Source: Ficedula albicollis
Taxonomy: Eukaryota; Chordata; Aves; Passeriformes; Muscicapidae
Direction: 5' to 3'
Length of the DNA: 64,000 nucleotides
NCBI RefSeq assembly: GCF_000247815.1
Contig: NW_004775933.1
Span: 62,001-126,000 of the forward strand
The notes beneath the pieces were generated by a model that saw nothing but the letters and a program-made list of their open reading frames with translations, was not told the origin of the DNA and did not search any database. Numbering within the stretch: position 1 is the first letter of the stretch; each line of letters starts with the position of its first letter. The position numbers and the translations under genes are program-made. This document shows positions 49,337 to 60,600 of this stretch, piece after piece.

Positions 49337-49828
49337 TGGATGTGCTGTCGGGTTTGATTTATGGCCTTGAAAGGGAGACTCCAGTTTAAAGCATTAATGG
49401 TATTTGCATATTTGATTTGGAAACTCCCCCGGCAGCCCCGCGCCGCCGGCTTTTTTCCCTTTTCCCTTTTTTTCCTTTCCCTTCGGCCCGTTCAGATTTA
49501 GCAGCAGAGGTGAAAAGTTGAAGCAGTAAAACCAATAAAACCACATTTATGTGACAGATAAATTATCTGGAGGCAGCTCTCCCTGAGCCTTCGGGTTTCC
49601 TCCTGCAGGACCTCTCCCCTCCGGAGCACGACCCGCAGCCGGGCCAGCAGCGCCGGCAGCCGGGGCCAAAGGTGCTGGCCCCAGCCGAACTCGGACCTGC
49701 CCAGCCAAAAAAGATGGATGTGGGCAAAGAGTTGGAAAATACACAGCCCATCTGTCACTGTCGGGAGCCACCTGGGGGTGGTCTGGCTCCGTGAGAGCTC
49801 CGGGAAGGTCCAGGCCGAGGTGGGAGCG
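49337..49828. other. Single-copy sequence, CpG-rich in part
   Basis: CpG-dense around 49430-49690 (cggcagccccgcgccgccgg). No exon recognised. Candidate conserved element. Confidence 0.35.
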
Positions 49829-50185
49829 TTGGGAGTCGTGGAATCAGCGAGGTTGGAAAAGCGCTCAGAGATGGAGGCCAGCTTTGCTTCAGCGCTGCCA
49901 AGGCCACCACTGAGCCACGTCCCCAAGTGCCACATCCCTCAACTCCTTCCAGGGATAGGGACTCCATCAGGTTGGACAGCCCTTTCCAGGAAGGAATTCC
50001 CCAGTTTCCACCCTGGGGCCGTTCCCTCTCCTCCTGTCCCTGTCCCTGCTCCCAGATCCCAAATCCCCCCAGTGTCCCCTCCTGGCAGGGAGTTGTGCAG
50101 AGCCACAAGGTCCCTGAGCCTCCTTTTCTCCAGGCTGAGCCCCTGCCCAGCTCCCTCAGGAATTCTCCAGCCCCTTTCCTAGCTC
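49829..50185 (-). mobile_element. CR1 3' region (minus), second subtype
   Basis: Contains gagtcgtggaatcagcgagg, cccaagtgccacatccctca, ctctcctcctgtccctgtcc and tctccaggctgagcccctgc. Confidence 0.85.
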
Positions 50186-50389
50186 CATTCCCTTCCTAGA
50201 CATGCTCCAGCTCTGCAGGATCTCCCTTGTTGGGAGAGGTCCAAAACTGCCCCAGGATTTGAGGTCGTGGCCTCACTGGTGCCAGCACAGGTAGGACAAG
50301 CACTGCCCAGTGCTGGCCCAGCCCAGGTGCCCCTGGCCTTCTTGGCCACCTGGGCTTGTGTAGAGCGGCTGTCGGTGGTTCCAGGTCAC

Positions 50390-50612
50390 TGGAGTTTCTC
50401 TGGCAGTGGGAGCCATTCCCCGTGTCCTGTCCCTCCATGCCTTGTCCCCAGTCCCTCTCCAGCTCTCCTGGAGCCCCTCCAGGGACTCTGAGAATTCCCT
50501 GGAATTTTCCCTTCTCCAGGGGAACATTCCCAGCTCTCCCAGAGCTCCAGCCCTGGGAAGCAGCTCCCCGTCCCTCTGAGCTCCTGCACCGCTCCCGAAC
50601 CTCTGCCAGAAC
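50390..50612 (-). mobile_element. CR1 fragment (minus)
   Basis: Contains tggcagtgggagccattccc, tgtcctgtccctccatgcc and tctccaggggaacattccca; no tail segment. Confidence 0.8.
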
Positions 50613-51524
50613 AGCTCCCAACGTTTTAATTCCATGTTCTCCAAACCCCTTCCTAATCCTCACCTTTTTATTCCCTCTCTTCCTTCACCCCTTTCCTCCT
50701 GGCTCTTTATTCCTCTCCCCACCAATGGCTACCTGGCCGCTGGACGCTCCGGCCGCTCATTTTCCACGGCAAGAACTCGGCTCAGGCTTTGTTTGGGATT
50801 TGCCCGAGGCACGTTCAGCCTCCCGGGGGCCACCAGCAAGAGGCCTTTGGTGCGTTGTGGGGGTTCCCTTTGAGCCTGTACAACCATGCGACTCCTCCCA
50901 GCAGCCGCCAAGCCCCGCGGAAGCGTTTTGGCCCCCGGCGCTCGGCCTGAAAAGCGCCTGTGAAATCATACTTAAGGTTGTCTCTCTCCAAGGTGCCCCC
51001 TTGGAAAAAACCTCCTGCCAATGATGTTCAGCTCGGGTTTGTAGTTCAGCACAAAGGCCCCGCCGGACAAAGCCGAGCGGGACCCGGGCTGGAAAAGCCC
51101 TCTTAGGTCCCGGCTAATCCGTCCCCCCCGCCAGCCCGGGGGATTGTTCCCGACAGCTTGTTTTCCTTGCCCTGACCTACATAGTCAAAAAGAATCTTGT
51201 TGCACATTTTTGTTTTGTATCTGGAGGTCTCGGAGGAGCTAAATCCCCTTCTTGGCGGGGCAGGATGCGTTGTTAAACAGCGCCGGGGCCTCCAGGAAAA
51301 CCATGGCGACGCGGGGACAATGAGGCCTCTATGGGCCCCGCTCGGCCGCGGGACGGGCCCGGCCTGTCCCGGTGGGCGCCGGGACGCGATGAAGACGTCC
51401 ACGCGCTTGGCAGCCTGTCCCCAAATAGAGTGGTCACAGCGGCGCTCCAAGGCGGGGTCGCTGGGAAAGGAGGGGGAAGCGGCAGGAGCTCTTAATTAGT
51501 TAATTAACCTGCTGCGGGTGGGGC
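50613..51524. other. CpG-rich single-copy block; candidate conserved regulatory element
   Basis: From about 50740 to 51510 there is no recognised repeat and CpG is well kept, densest at 51260-51460 (ctcggccgcgggacgggccc). It includes AT-rich motifs typical of conserved elements, such as atagtcaaaaagaatcttg, and ends with aattagttaattaacc. No exon with splice signals was identified. It could be an intronic enhancer or a small CpG island. Confidence 0.4.
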
Positions 51525-51574
51525 GGAGGTGATGGCGGCATCCCGGGAATCCTGGGCAGCGCGGCTGGGGGAGA

Positions 51575-52500
51575 GGCCGAGTCCTCGTTGAGGTGAGGGG
51601 ATTCACGTGTGGGGAGGGCTTGGTTTTTAGGGAAAATAAGGATGGGAACAATGTGGGAAGAGGGCATTGGATTGTGCCTTCATGGGTGGGTGGAGACGTT
51701 GAGTCCTCGCTGAGGTGAGGCAATCCTCATGTGGGGAGGACATGGAAATGCCTGGTTTTTAGGGAAAATAAGGATGGGAATTATGTGGGAAGAAGGTATT
51801 TAGGGAACTTGGACTGTGCCTTCATGGGTGGGTGAAGAAGCCAAGTCCTTGCTGAGATGAGGAGATCCTCATATGGGGAGAACATGGAAGTGCCTGGTTT
51901 TTAGGGAAAATCAGGATGGGAACGATGTGGGAAGAGGACATTGGCTTGTGCCTTTATGGATGGGTGGAAGAGACAAGTCCTCGTTGAAGTGAGGAGATCC
52001 TCATGTGAGGAGGGCATGGACGTGCCTGTTTTTTAAGGAAAACAAAGATGGGAACAATGTGGGAAGAGGGCATATAGGGAACTTGGATGTGCCTTTATGG
52101 ATGGGTGAAGAAGCCAAGTCATCGTTGAGGTGAGGAGATCCACGTGCGGGGAGGGCATGGAAGTGCCTGGTTTTTAAGGAAAACAAAGATGGGAACAATG
52201 TGGGAAGAGGGCATTTAGGGAACTTGGATGTGCCTTCATGGATGGGTGAAGAAGCCGAGTCCTCCTGAGGTGAGGAGATCCTCATGTGAGGAGGGCATGG
52301 CAATTCCCAGATTTTAGGGGAAAATAAGAATGGGAACAGTGTGGGAAGAGGGCACTGGATTGTGCCTTCATGGGTGGGTGGAGGAGCCAAGTCCTCCTTG
52401 AGGTGAGGACATCCATGTTTGGGGAGGACATGGCGGCTCCCAGTTTTTAGGGAAAACCAGGATGGGAACCATGTGGGAAGAGGGCATTTGGGCAATGTGG
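51575..52500. repeat. Tandem repeat of about 120-145 bases, seven copies
   Basis: Each unit carries gtcctcgttgaggtgaggag, a ggagggcatgg segment, ttttagggaaaataaggatg and atgtgggaagagggcat. Landmark copies lie near 51580, 51702, 51844, 51976, 52117, 52258 and 52388. Units differ by an optional atttagggaacttgg segment. Confidence 0.92.
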
Positions 52501-53117
52501 GCTCTCGTTTGCCCATCCCTCACCTGGCTGGGAGGAGCGGGGTCGTTTGCGGACACGAAGGGCTGCAGGTGGGAATTTTGGCTGTCTGGAGCAGGGATGG
52601 TCACGGATGGCCGAGTTAATCCCTTTTCCTTCTCCTGCTGCCAGGGCCTGGTGGTTTCTCTCAGCAACGTCTGGAAAGCACCTGGGACTCCCATCTCTCA
52701 CCCAGAATAACCCCCTGAGCTCCTCAGGGAGCTCTGGAGCACTTCCAGAGCCCTTGGAGGGTGTTGGGATGGACCAGGGGTGATGAGAAATCCCTGGGGA
52801 ATGATTAGAACGACACTTTTTGGGGACAGAAGAAGTTTGTGGCGGCTTTGACCCCAAAATTTTCCTCCTGCCATAGCTGAGAGCGTCAGGGCACTGGGGT
52901 TGTTTGCCACCCACGTCCTCAAGGTGTCCAGCCCTCAAATCCCCCTCAAATCCCCAAAAACAGGGATCACAGAGCAGAAATACTCAATGGCTAAATTAAC
53001 ACATCCCTTGCATTAATTAACATTTAATATTCCTAAATCAAGAATGACGTACAACCACGCTAATGATAAAATGCCAGCAGAATAATATTAAACACATTTT
53101 TAAAGCCTGCATTCATT
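52501..53117. other. Single-copy intron sequence
   Basis: No gene or repeat recognised; AT-rich at 52975-53115. Confidence 0.45.
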
Positions 53118-53172
53118 TTTTTTTTTTTTTTTTTTTTTTGGGCCCCCCCCCCCCCCCCCTTTTTTTTTTTTT
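53118..53172. repeat. Poly-T / poly-C / poly-T block
   Basis: Short C run (about 16) between T runs, 90 bases upstream of the penultimate exon. Confidence 0.9.
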
Positions 53173-53259
53173 GGGGATAACTCCACCTCTGCCAGCTTCC
53201 ATGAAAACACTCGCTCTCTTTTCCAACTTTTTCAAACCCCGTTTGTTTTTCCTTTCCAG

Positions 53260-53372
53260 CTCCTGGATCTGTTCATCCAGTGGGATTGGTCGACGTATTT
53301 GGCCGACTACGGACAGCCCACGTGCAAGTACCTCCGTGTGAACCCCACCACAGCCCTGATCCTGCTGGAAAA
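53260..53372 (+). CDS. EXOC6B: EXOC6B penultimate coding exon (Sec15 exocyst subunit)
   Basis: This 113-base exon encodes 37 residues plus two bases of a split codon. It reads LLDLFIQWDWSTYLADYGQP and continues through CKYLRVNP to a final LLEK, the highly conserved C-terminal part of Sec15 proteins. The acceptor is a good pyrimidine tract ending in cctttccag and the donor is AA|gtgagt. The reading frame is open and joins exactly to the exon at 63053, completing a lysine codon. Sec15 is a subunit of the exocyst, which tethers secretory vesicles to the plasma membrane; its C-terminal domain is known to bind Rab GTPases such as Rab11. I choose EXOC6B over its paralogue EXOC6 because of the downstream tail ending in SHHS. 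The preceding exon, expected to end near FIDLRQ, was not found and must lie upstream of the window. Confidence 0.9.
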
Positions 53373-53789
53373 GTGAGTGCAGCTCCCGAATCCTCCTCCA
53401 GAATTCCCTCCCCATCTTCGCTTTAGCAGCTCCTTCCACCCCTGTGAGCAGAGATTTCTGGGTGGACACTGGGAGCTCAGATGGAAAAATCCCATTTTTA
53501 TCCCTTTGACCTGAATCCCACATTATCCAAATTCAATGCTTTGGCTGCAGGGGGGGGGTCCTTCTTTTTATTGGCTCTTAGGCAGAGTTTTCCTTGTCCT
53601 GGCAGAAAATGGCGCTGTAAAGATGAACCTCCAGCTCCAAAATCCTTTCAAGTGGGCTGGGCTGCAGGCAGGAGTCACTCACCCAGATTTTTCAGCGTTT
53701 TGAGCAATTTTGGTTTTTCTATATTTCTGTATTTCTGTATTTTGGCTGTGAAGTTCTTGGGCAGTTGGATCACGTTGCTGTAGGTTCTC

Positions 53790-53866
53790 TTCCACCTGAG
53801 AATATTCTATACTTATGAATTTCTATTTCTTTTAATTTCTATTGCTATTTCTAGTCTTAAATTTTG
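53790..53866. repeat. T-rich array, left of gap
   Basis: Irregular tttctatt units entering the gap. Confidence 0.8.
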
Positions 53867-54802
53867 NNNNNNNNNNNNNNNNNNNNNNNNNNNNNNNNNN
53901 NNNNNNNNNNNNNNNNNNNNNNNNNNNNNNNNNNNNNNNNNNNNNNNNNNNNNNNNNNNNNNNNNNNNNNNNNNNNNNNNNNNNNNNNNNNNNNNNNNNN
54001 NNNNNNNNNNNNNNNNNNNNNNNNNNNNNNNNNNNNNNNNNNNNNNNNNNNNNNNNNNNNNNNNNNNNNNNNNNNNNNNNNNNNNNNNNNNNNNNNNNNN
54101 NNNNNNNNNNNNNNNNNNNNNNNNNNNNNNNNNNNNNNNNNNNNNNNNNNNNNNNNNNNNNNNNNNNNNNNNNNNNNNNNNNNNNNNNNNNNNNNNNNNN
54201 NNNNNNNNNNNNNNNNNNNNNNNNNNNNNNNNNNNNNNNNNNNNNNNNNNNNNNNNNNNNNNNNNNNNNNNNNNNNNNNNNNNNNNNNNNNNNNNNNNNN
54301 NNNNNNNNNNNNNNNNNNNNNNNNNNNNNNNNNNNNNNNNNNNNNNNNNNNNNNNNNNNNNNNNNNNNNNNNNNNNNNNNNNNNNNNNNNNNNNNNNNNN
54401 NNNNNNNNNNNNNNNNNNNNNNNNNNNNNNNNNNNNNNNNNNNNNNNNNNNNNNNNNNNNNNNNNNNNNNNNNNNNNNNNNNNNNNNNNNNNNNNNNNNN
54501 NNNNNNNNNNNNNNNNNNNNNNNNNNNNNNNNNNNNNNNNNNNNNNNNNNNNNNNNNNNNNNNNNNNNNNNNNNNNNNNNNNNNNNNNNNNNNNNNNNNN
54601 NNNNNNNNNNNNNNNNNNNNNNNNNNNNNNNNNNNNNNNNNNNNNNNNNNNNNNNNNNNNNNNNNNNNNNNNNNNNNNNNNNNNNNNNNNNNNNNNNNNN
54701 NNNNNNNNNNNNNNNNNNNNNNNNNNNNNNNNNNNNNNNNNNNNNNNNNNNNNNNNNNNNNNNNNNNNNNNNNNNNNNNNNNNNNNNNNNNNNNNNNNNN
54801 NN
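53867..54802. other. Assembly gap (936 N)
   Basis: Undetermined bases inside the T-rich array; the true length may differ. Confidence 0.99.
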
Positions 54803-56655
54803 TTCTGTATTTCCATATTCCTATATTTATATTTCTATGTATTTATTTTCACATTTATTTATATTTCTGTATTTTTCTATTTACTTATATATTTTTTATA
54901 TTTCTATTTCTATTTCTTTCTATTTCTATTTATTTCTATTTTTATTTATTTATCTTTCTGTATTTTTATTTGTATTTTCTTCTGTATTTCTGTATTTTCA
55001 TTTCTATATTTCTGTATTTACATATACCTGTAATTCTATATTTCTATTCCTATTTATTTCTCTAGTTCATTTATCGAAATTCTACTTTTTTCTATTTTTA
55101 TTTCTGTTCCTATATTTCTAATTCTATTTCTAGATTTCATTTCCTGTTAATTTCTGTTCCTGTATTTCTATTTCTAGATTTTACTTCCTATTTATTTCTA
55201 TATTTCTGTTTATTTTTATTTCTATATTTTACTTCCTATTTAATTCTGTTTCTATATTTCTGTTTCTGTATTTTATTTCTGGTTTTGTACTTTCATTTCT
55301 ATATTTCTGTCTTTCTGTATTTCTGTATTTCTGTATTTCTATATTTCTGTATTTCTATATTTCTATATTTCTACATTTCTACATTTCTATATTTCTACAT
55401 TTTTACATTTCTATTTTTCCACATTTCTGTATTTCTACATTTCTACATTTTTACATTTCTATATTTCTGTATTTCTACGTTTCTCTATTTCTACATTTCT
55501 ATATTTCTCCATTTCTACATTTCCACATTTCTACATTTCTGTATTTCTACGTTTCTCTATTTCTACATTTCTATATTTCTCCATTTCTACATTTCCACAT
55601 TTCTACATTTCTGTATTTCTACGTTTCTCTATTTCTACATTTCTATATTTCTCCATTTCTACATTTCCACATTTCTACATTTCTGTATTTCTACGTTTAC
55701 ATTTCTACATTTCTACATTTCTACATTTCTACATTTCCACATTTCTGTATTTGTACATTTCTATATTTCTGTATTTCTACGTTTCTCTATTTCTACATTT
55801 CTATATTTCTCCATTTCTACATTTCCACATTTCTACATTTCTGTATTTCTACGTTTCTCTATTTCTACATCTCTCTATTTCTACATTTTTACATTTCTAT
55901 ATTTCTCCAGTTCTACCTTCCTATATTTCTATATTCCTATATTTCTATATTCCTATATTTCTATATTCCTATATTTCTATATTCCTATATTTCTATATTC
56001 CTATATTTCTATATTCCTATATTTCTATATTCCTATATTTCTATATTCCTATATTTCTATATTCCTATATTTCTATATTCCTATATTTCTATATTCCTAT
56101 ATTTCTATATTCCTATATTTCTATATTCCTATATTTCTATATTCCTATATTTCTATATTCCTATATTTCTATATTCCTATATTTCTATATTCCTATATTT
56201 CTATATTCCTATATTTCTATATTCCTATATTTCTATATTCCTATATTTCTATATTCCTATATTTCTATATTCCTATATTTCTATATTCCTATATTTCTAT
56301 ATTCCTATATTTCTATATTCCTATATTTCTATATTCCTATATTTCTATATTCCTATATTTCTATATTCCTATATTTCTATATTCCTATATTTCTATATTC
56401 CTATATTTCTATATTTCTACATTTCTGCATTTCTGCATTTCTGCATTTCTACATTTCTCTATTTCTATATTTCTACATTTCTACACTTCTATATTTCTAT
56501 ATTTCTCCATTTCTACATTCCTATATTTCTATATTTCTACATTTCCACATGTCTGTGTTTCTACATTTCTACATTTCTGTACTTCTACGTTTCTCTATTT
56601 CTACACTTCTACATTTCTGCGTTTCTGCATCTCTCCATTTCCACGTTTCCACTGG
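54803..56655. repeat. 8/16-bp T-rich array
   Basis: Irregular tttctata-type octamers to about 55290, then more regular tttctaca/tttctgta variants with a higher-order unit of about 100 bases (55490-55720), then a regular 16-bp unit tatttctatattccta at 55920-56405, and octamers again to 56655. Long FLYFYI-type frames are repeat products. Confidence 0.95.
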
Positions 56656-57057
56656 CTCCCATTCCCATCTTTGGCCCTCCCAGGAGCCCCTGGCTCCCTC
56701 AATCCATCCTTTGAGCGCCGTCATTCCCATGCTCCTCACGGCTCCACCCAGACCCTGGAGCCGTGCCGGGAACGGCGCCGGGGGCTCCGGGCTGGCTCCC
56801 GGGGGGCTGTGCCAGAGCCGGGCCGGGGATTTTTCCTGGAAAAGTGGGATTTGCTCTGCCTGTCACCCCTGCCCGTGGTGGGTCTCCCCGATGATCTCCG
56901 CTGGTCCAGCTCCAAGCTGCCTTGGGAAGGATCCACTCCCTGCTCCCTGCAGACCTCCCAGGTCGTTTTCCAGCTCCTGGGACTGAGAGCCAGCCAAAAA
57001 AAAGTGGGAATTTAGAGTTTTTTCAGTGCTGGAGGAGCAGGCAGGAGGGAATCCTTG
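56656..57057. other. Single-copy intron sequence
   Basis: GC-rich at 56750-56830. No exon recognised. Confidence 0.4.
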
Positions 57058-57175
57058 TGGAGTCATGGGATAGTTTGGGTGGGAAGGGACCTTAAATCCC
57101 ATCCCGTTCCACGGGCAGGGACACCTCCCACCATCCCAGCCCCACTCTCCTTGGACACTTCCAGGAATCCAGAGG
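57058..57175 (-). mobile_element. CR1 3' end (minus)
   Basis: Contains gagtcatgggatagtttggg, gggacacctcccaccatccc and ccttggacacttcc. Confidence 0.78.
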
Positions 57176-57304
57176 CCTTGAATGCTCTTCTGCAAATGTC
57201 ACCCCAACCCTGAACTTGTCACCTCCTCCTTGAGGAGAAAGAGAGACCCCAAATCACCCCAAACTGCTCCTCATGGCCTGATTCCATGGCCAATCCAAAC
57301 AAAC

Positions 57305-57440
57305 CCGGGAGGTGTCCAAGGCCGGGCTGGACACTGGGGCTTGGAACACCCTGGGACAGTGGGAGGTGCCCAGGAGTGGCACTGGTTGGGTTTAGAGGTC
57401 CCTTCCAACCCAAATTATTCCCTGAATCCCCGATTCTCTG
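57305..57440 (+). mobile_element. CR1 3' end (plus)
   Basis: Contains gtgtccaaggccgggctgga, and ccttccaacccaaattattc as the tail. Paired with the minus copy 130 bases upstream. Confidence 0.8.
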
Positions 57441-57639
57441 AGCAAACTTGAGGTGTTTGTGAACTTTGGGGTTCCCTCTGTGCCATCATGGTCCGGGGAA
57501 GCTCCAGCTCCTCGGGACACCCAGGTGGGGACACAGGGACTAAATCGGGGCAGTGGCTGGGTTTAAAGCACTGCCACACCTCGTGGTGTTATTTTTGTAC
57601 TGATATTTCCTGGGTTGTGTCATCCCTGGGTCATTCCAT

Positions 57640-57728
57640 GGGTCGGGGTGGATGTGGGAATGCCAGGGGATGGTTGGATTTGGTGACCTTGGAGGGCTTT
57701 TCCAGCTGGAATAACTCTGTGATGCACA
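57640..57728 (+). mobile_element. Diverged CR1 3' terminus (plus)
   Basis: Contains ggttggatttggtgaccttg and agggcttttccagctggaat. Confidence 0.55.
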
Positions 57729-57974
57729 GAGAATTTGTGACCCAGCAGCCGAGATGTGAGAGGTTTATGTGGAGCTAACAGCAAAATGCTGAAATAAAGG
57801 GCCTCCCAAAATCTGGGAGCTTGGCCATGCAGCATCTGGAAGAGTTGGGGAATTGAGGCAGGCAGGGAGCTGGGATCATGGCAGAGGCTGGGAAGGGAGA
57901 GCAGGAGAGCAGCTCCAGACACTCAGTGGTGGCCAAATGTCACCAAACCCCAGCCTGGCTCGTTTAACAAAGTC

Positions 57975-58325
57975 AGAGAATCATGGAATGCTTTGGGTTG
58001 GAAGGAAACTTAAGGATCATCCCATTCCCACCCCATCCATGGGCAGGGACACCTCCCACTGTCCCAGGAGGATCCAGCCCGGCCTTGGGCACTGCCAGGG
58101 ATCCAGGGGCAGCCACAGCCAATCTGGGAATCCCAGCCCAGCCAGGAATTCCTTCCCAAGATCCCAGCCCAATCTCCCCTTTCCCAGTGGAGCCATTCCC
58201 TGTGTCCTGTCCCTCCAGGCCTTGTCCCAAATTCCAGCTCTCCTGGAGCCCCTGCAGGGACTCTGAGGATTCCCTGGGATTTTCCCTTCTCCAGGGGAAC
58301 ATTGCCAGCTCTCCCAGAGCAGAGT
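57975..58325 (-). mobile_element. CR1 3' region (minus)
   Basis: Begins gagaatcatggaatgctttg and runs through ggcagccacagccaatctgg and ccttgtcccaaattccagct to tctccaggggaacattgcc. Confidence 0.88.
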
Positions 58326-58327
58326 GG

Positions 58328-58447
58328 CTCCAGAATCCTGGAATGGTTTGGTTTGGAAGGAACCTTAAATCCCATCCTGTTCCACGGGCAGGGACACCTC
58401 CCACCATCCCGGGGTGCTCCAAGCCCCACTGCCCAAGTTCCAGGCAT
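58328..58447 (-). mobile_element. CR1 3' end (minus), second copy in tandem
   Basis: Begins ccagaatcctggaatggttt and ends near ccccactgcccaagttcc. It lies directly after the previous minus-strand copy. Confidence 0.78.
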
Positions 58448-58480
58448 CAACAATTCCAGAGATCCCCTCCGAGGGCTCTC

Positions 58481-58561
58481 CATCCATCCATCCATCCATC
58501 CATCCATCCATCCATCCATCCACCCATCCATCCATCCATCCATCCATCCACCCATCCATCC
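58481..58561. repeat. (CATC)n microsatellite
   Basis: About 20 CATC units with two CACC variants. Confidence 0.96.
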
Positions 58562-59039
58562 CCCACGACCTCTCCCGAGCCTCCTCGCTCCGGGCACGCC
58601 CGCTGCCTCCCACCCCGCCGGGAATCCCTCGGGGGCCGGGCTCAGGCTGTAACCTGTTCTCCCGCTGCCTTATCTGCGTCCCTTATCGGCCCGCTGCGCC
58701 TCTCTCTCCCAGGATATCCCGGGTGGAAGTGCTCGGGCTTTCACCCTCACCTGCCGGGGCCCCGATTGTGCCGCTCTCAATGGAGCCCGAAACGCTGGAA
58801 ATGCAAAGTGCCTCCGGAGCGGGGCCCTGCGCAACCCGATCCTCCCAAATGCACTAATTAGAGCTAAAAGAGGAGCTTTTACCCCGCTGCTTTCTTCCCC
58901 TCCCGGATTAATTGAGACAAAGCTCGGCTCTCTCCGAGGTGGTGTTTGTTGACAGGGGTGGGGACAGCGCCGAGCTCGCCTTTCCCTTCCTTTCACTCCT
59001 AATCCTGGCACCGGCTTCCAAACCCTCCTTATCCCAAGG
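58562..59039. other. CpG-rich single-copy block; candidate conserved element
   Basis: The stretch 58600-58990 has no recognised repeat. It carries GATA-type cores (ccttatctgcg, ccttatcggc), preserved CpG sites and TAAT motifs (actaattagagct, ggattaattgagac). It lies inside the last intron. Function is inferred only. Confidence 0.4.
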
Positions 59040-60600
59040 CTCTGCTCGGGGAGATGAAACTGGGGAGCTGCATCCCAAATCCTGCAGGATTTTCTGTCCT
59101 GTGTCTTAATTAATTGATAGTATTTAATATCGCAGTGCTTGCACCTTCATGTGTCCAGCATCTCTGAGATTTTCCAGATGCACCTCTGTGGGTTTGTTAG
59201 TGGTGCTCCCAGTTATCCCAAAGCTCTGCTTAGGGAAAAAAGCCCCGTGGATATGCACAGCCCATCCCAAATCCTGCAGGATTTTCTGTCCTGTAAGCAA
59301 CTCAATTAATTAGTAATAGTTGATATCTCAGGGCCTGCACCCTCACATGGTGTCTGGAGATCCCAGCAGCTCCCAGATTTACCAGGTCACCTCTGTGGGT
59401 TTGTTAATGGTGCTCCCAGTTATCCCAAAGCTCTGCCTGGAGAAATAAAACTGGGGAGCTGCATCCCAAATCCTGCAGGATTTTCTGTCCTGTAAGCAAC
59501 TCAATTAATTAGTAATAGTTGATATCTCAGGGCCTGCACCCTCACATGGTGTCTGGAGATCCCAGCAGCTCCCAGATTTACCAGGTCACCTCTGTGGGTT
59601 TGTTAATGGTGCTCCCAGTTATCCCAAAGCTCTGCCTGGAGAAATAAAACTGGGGAGCTGCATCCCAAATCCTGCAGGATTTTCTGTCCTGTAAGCAACT
59701 CAATTAATTAGTAATAGTTGATATCTCAGGGCCTGCACCCTCACATGGTGTCTGGAGATCCCAGCAGCTCCCAGATTTACCAGGTCACCTCTGTGGGTTT
59801 GTTAATGGTGCTCCCAGTTATCCCAAAGCTCTGCTCAGGGAAACAAAACTGGGAATCTGCACAGTCCATCCTGAATCCTGCAGGATTTTCTGTCTTGTAT
59901 CTTAATTAATTAATAATAGTTGATATCTCAGGGCTTGCACCCTCACATGGTGTCTGGAGATCCCAGCAGCTCCCAGATTTACCAGGTCACCTCTGTGGGT
60001 TTGTTAATGGTGCTCCCAGTTATCCCAAAGCTCTGCCTGGAGAAATAAAACTGGGGAGATGCATCCCAAATCCTGCAGGATTTTCTGTCCTGTGTCTTAA
60101 TTAATTGATAGTATTTAATATCTCAGTGCTTGCACCTTCATGTGTCCAGCATCTCCCAGACTTACCAGATCCACCTCTGTGGGTTTGTTATGGGCACTCC
60201 CAGTTATCCCAAAGCTCCGCTCAGGGAAATAAAACTGGGAATCTGCACAGCCCAAACTGAATCCTGCAGGATTTTGTGTCCTGTATCTCAATTAATTGAT
60301 AGTATTTAATATCTCAGTGCTTGCACCTTCATGTGGTGTCCAGCATCTCTGAGATTTTCCAGATCCACCTCTGTGGGTTTGTTAATGGTGCTCCCAGTTA
60401 TCCCAAAGCTCTGCTCAGGGAAACAAAACTGGGAATCTGCTCAGCCCACCCCAGGTCCTGCAGGACTTTCTGTCCTGCATCTTCATTATTAGTAGTATTT
60501 AATATCTCAGTACTTGCACCTTCATGTGGTATCTGCAGATCCCAGCTGCTCCCATCCTTTCCAGACTTTCCCAGATCCACCTCTGTGGGTTTCTTGTGGC
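59040..60600. repeat. Tandem repeat of about 197 bases, eight copies
   Basis: The landmark aatcctgcaggattttctgt lies near 59078, 59270, 59469, 59668, 59874, 60069, 60261 and (diverged) 60457, giving periods of 192-206. Units share a tgtgggtttgttaatggtgc segment, ttatcccaaagctctg and a ttaattaattgatag segment. Central copies are nearly identical; outer ones are diverged. Confidence 0.94.

Noticed and set aside
53842..55065. Long open frame spanning the N gap
   Set aside because: Undetermined bases cannot support a reading frame, and the flanks are a T-rich array.
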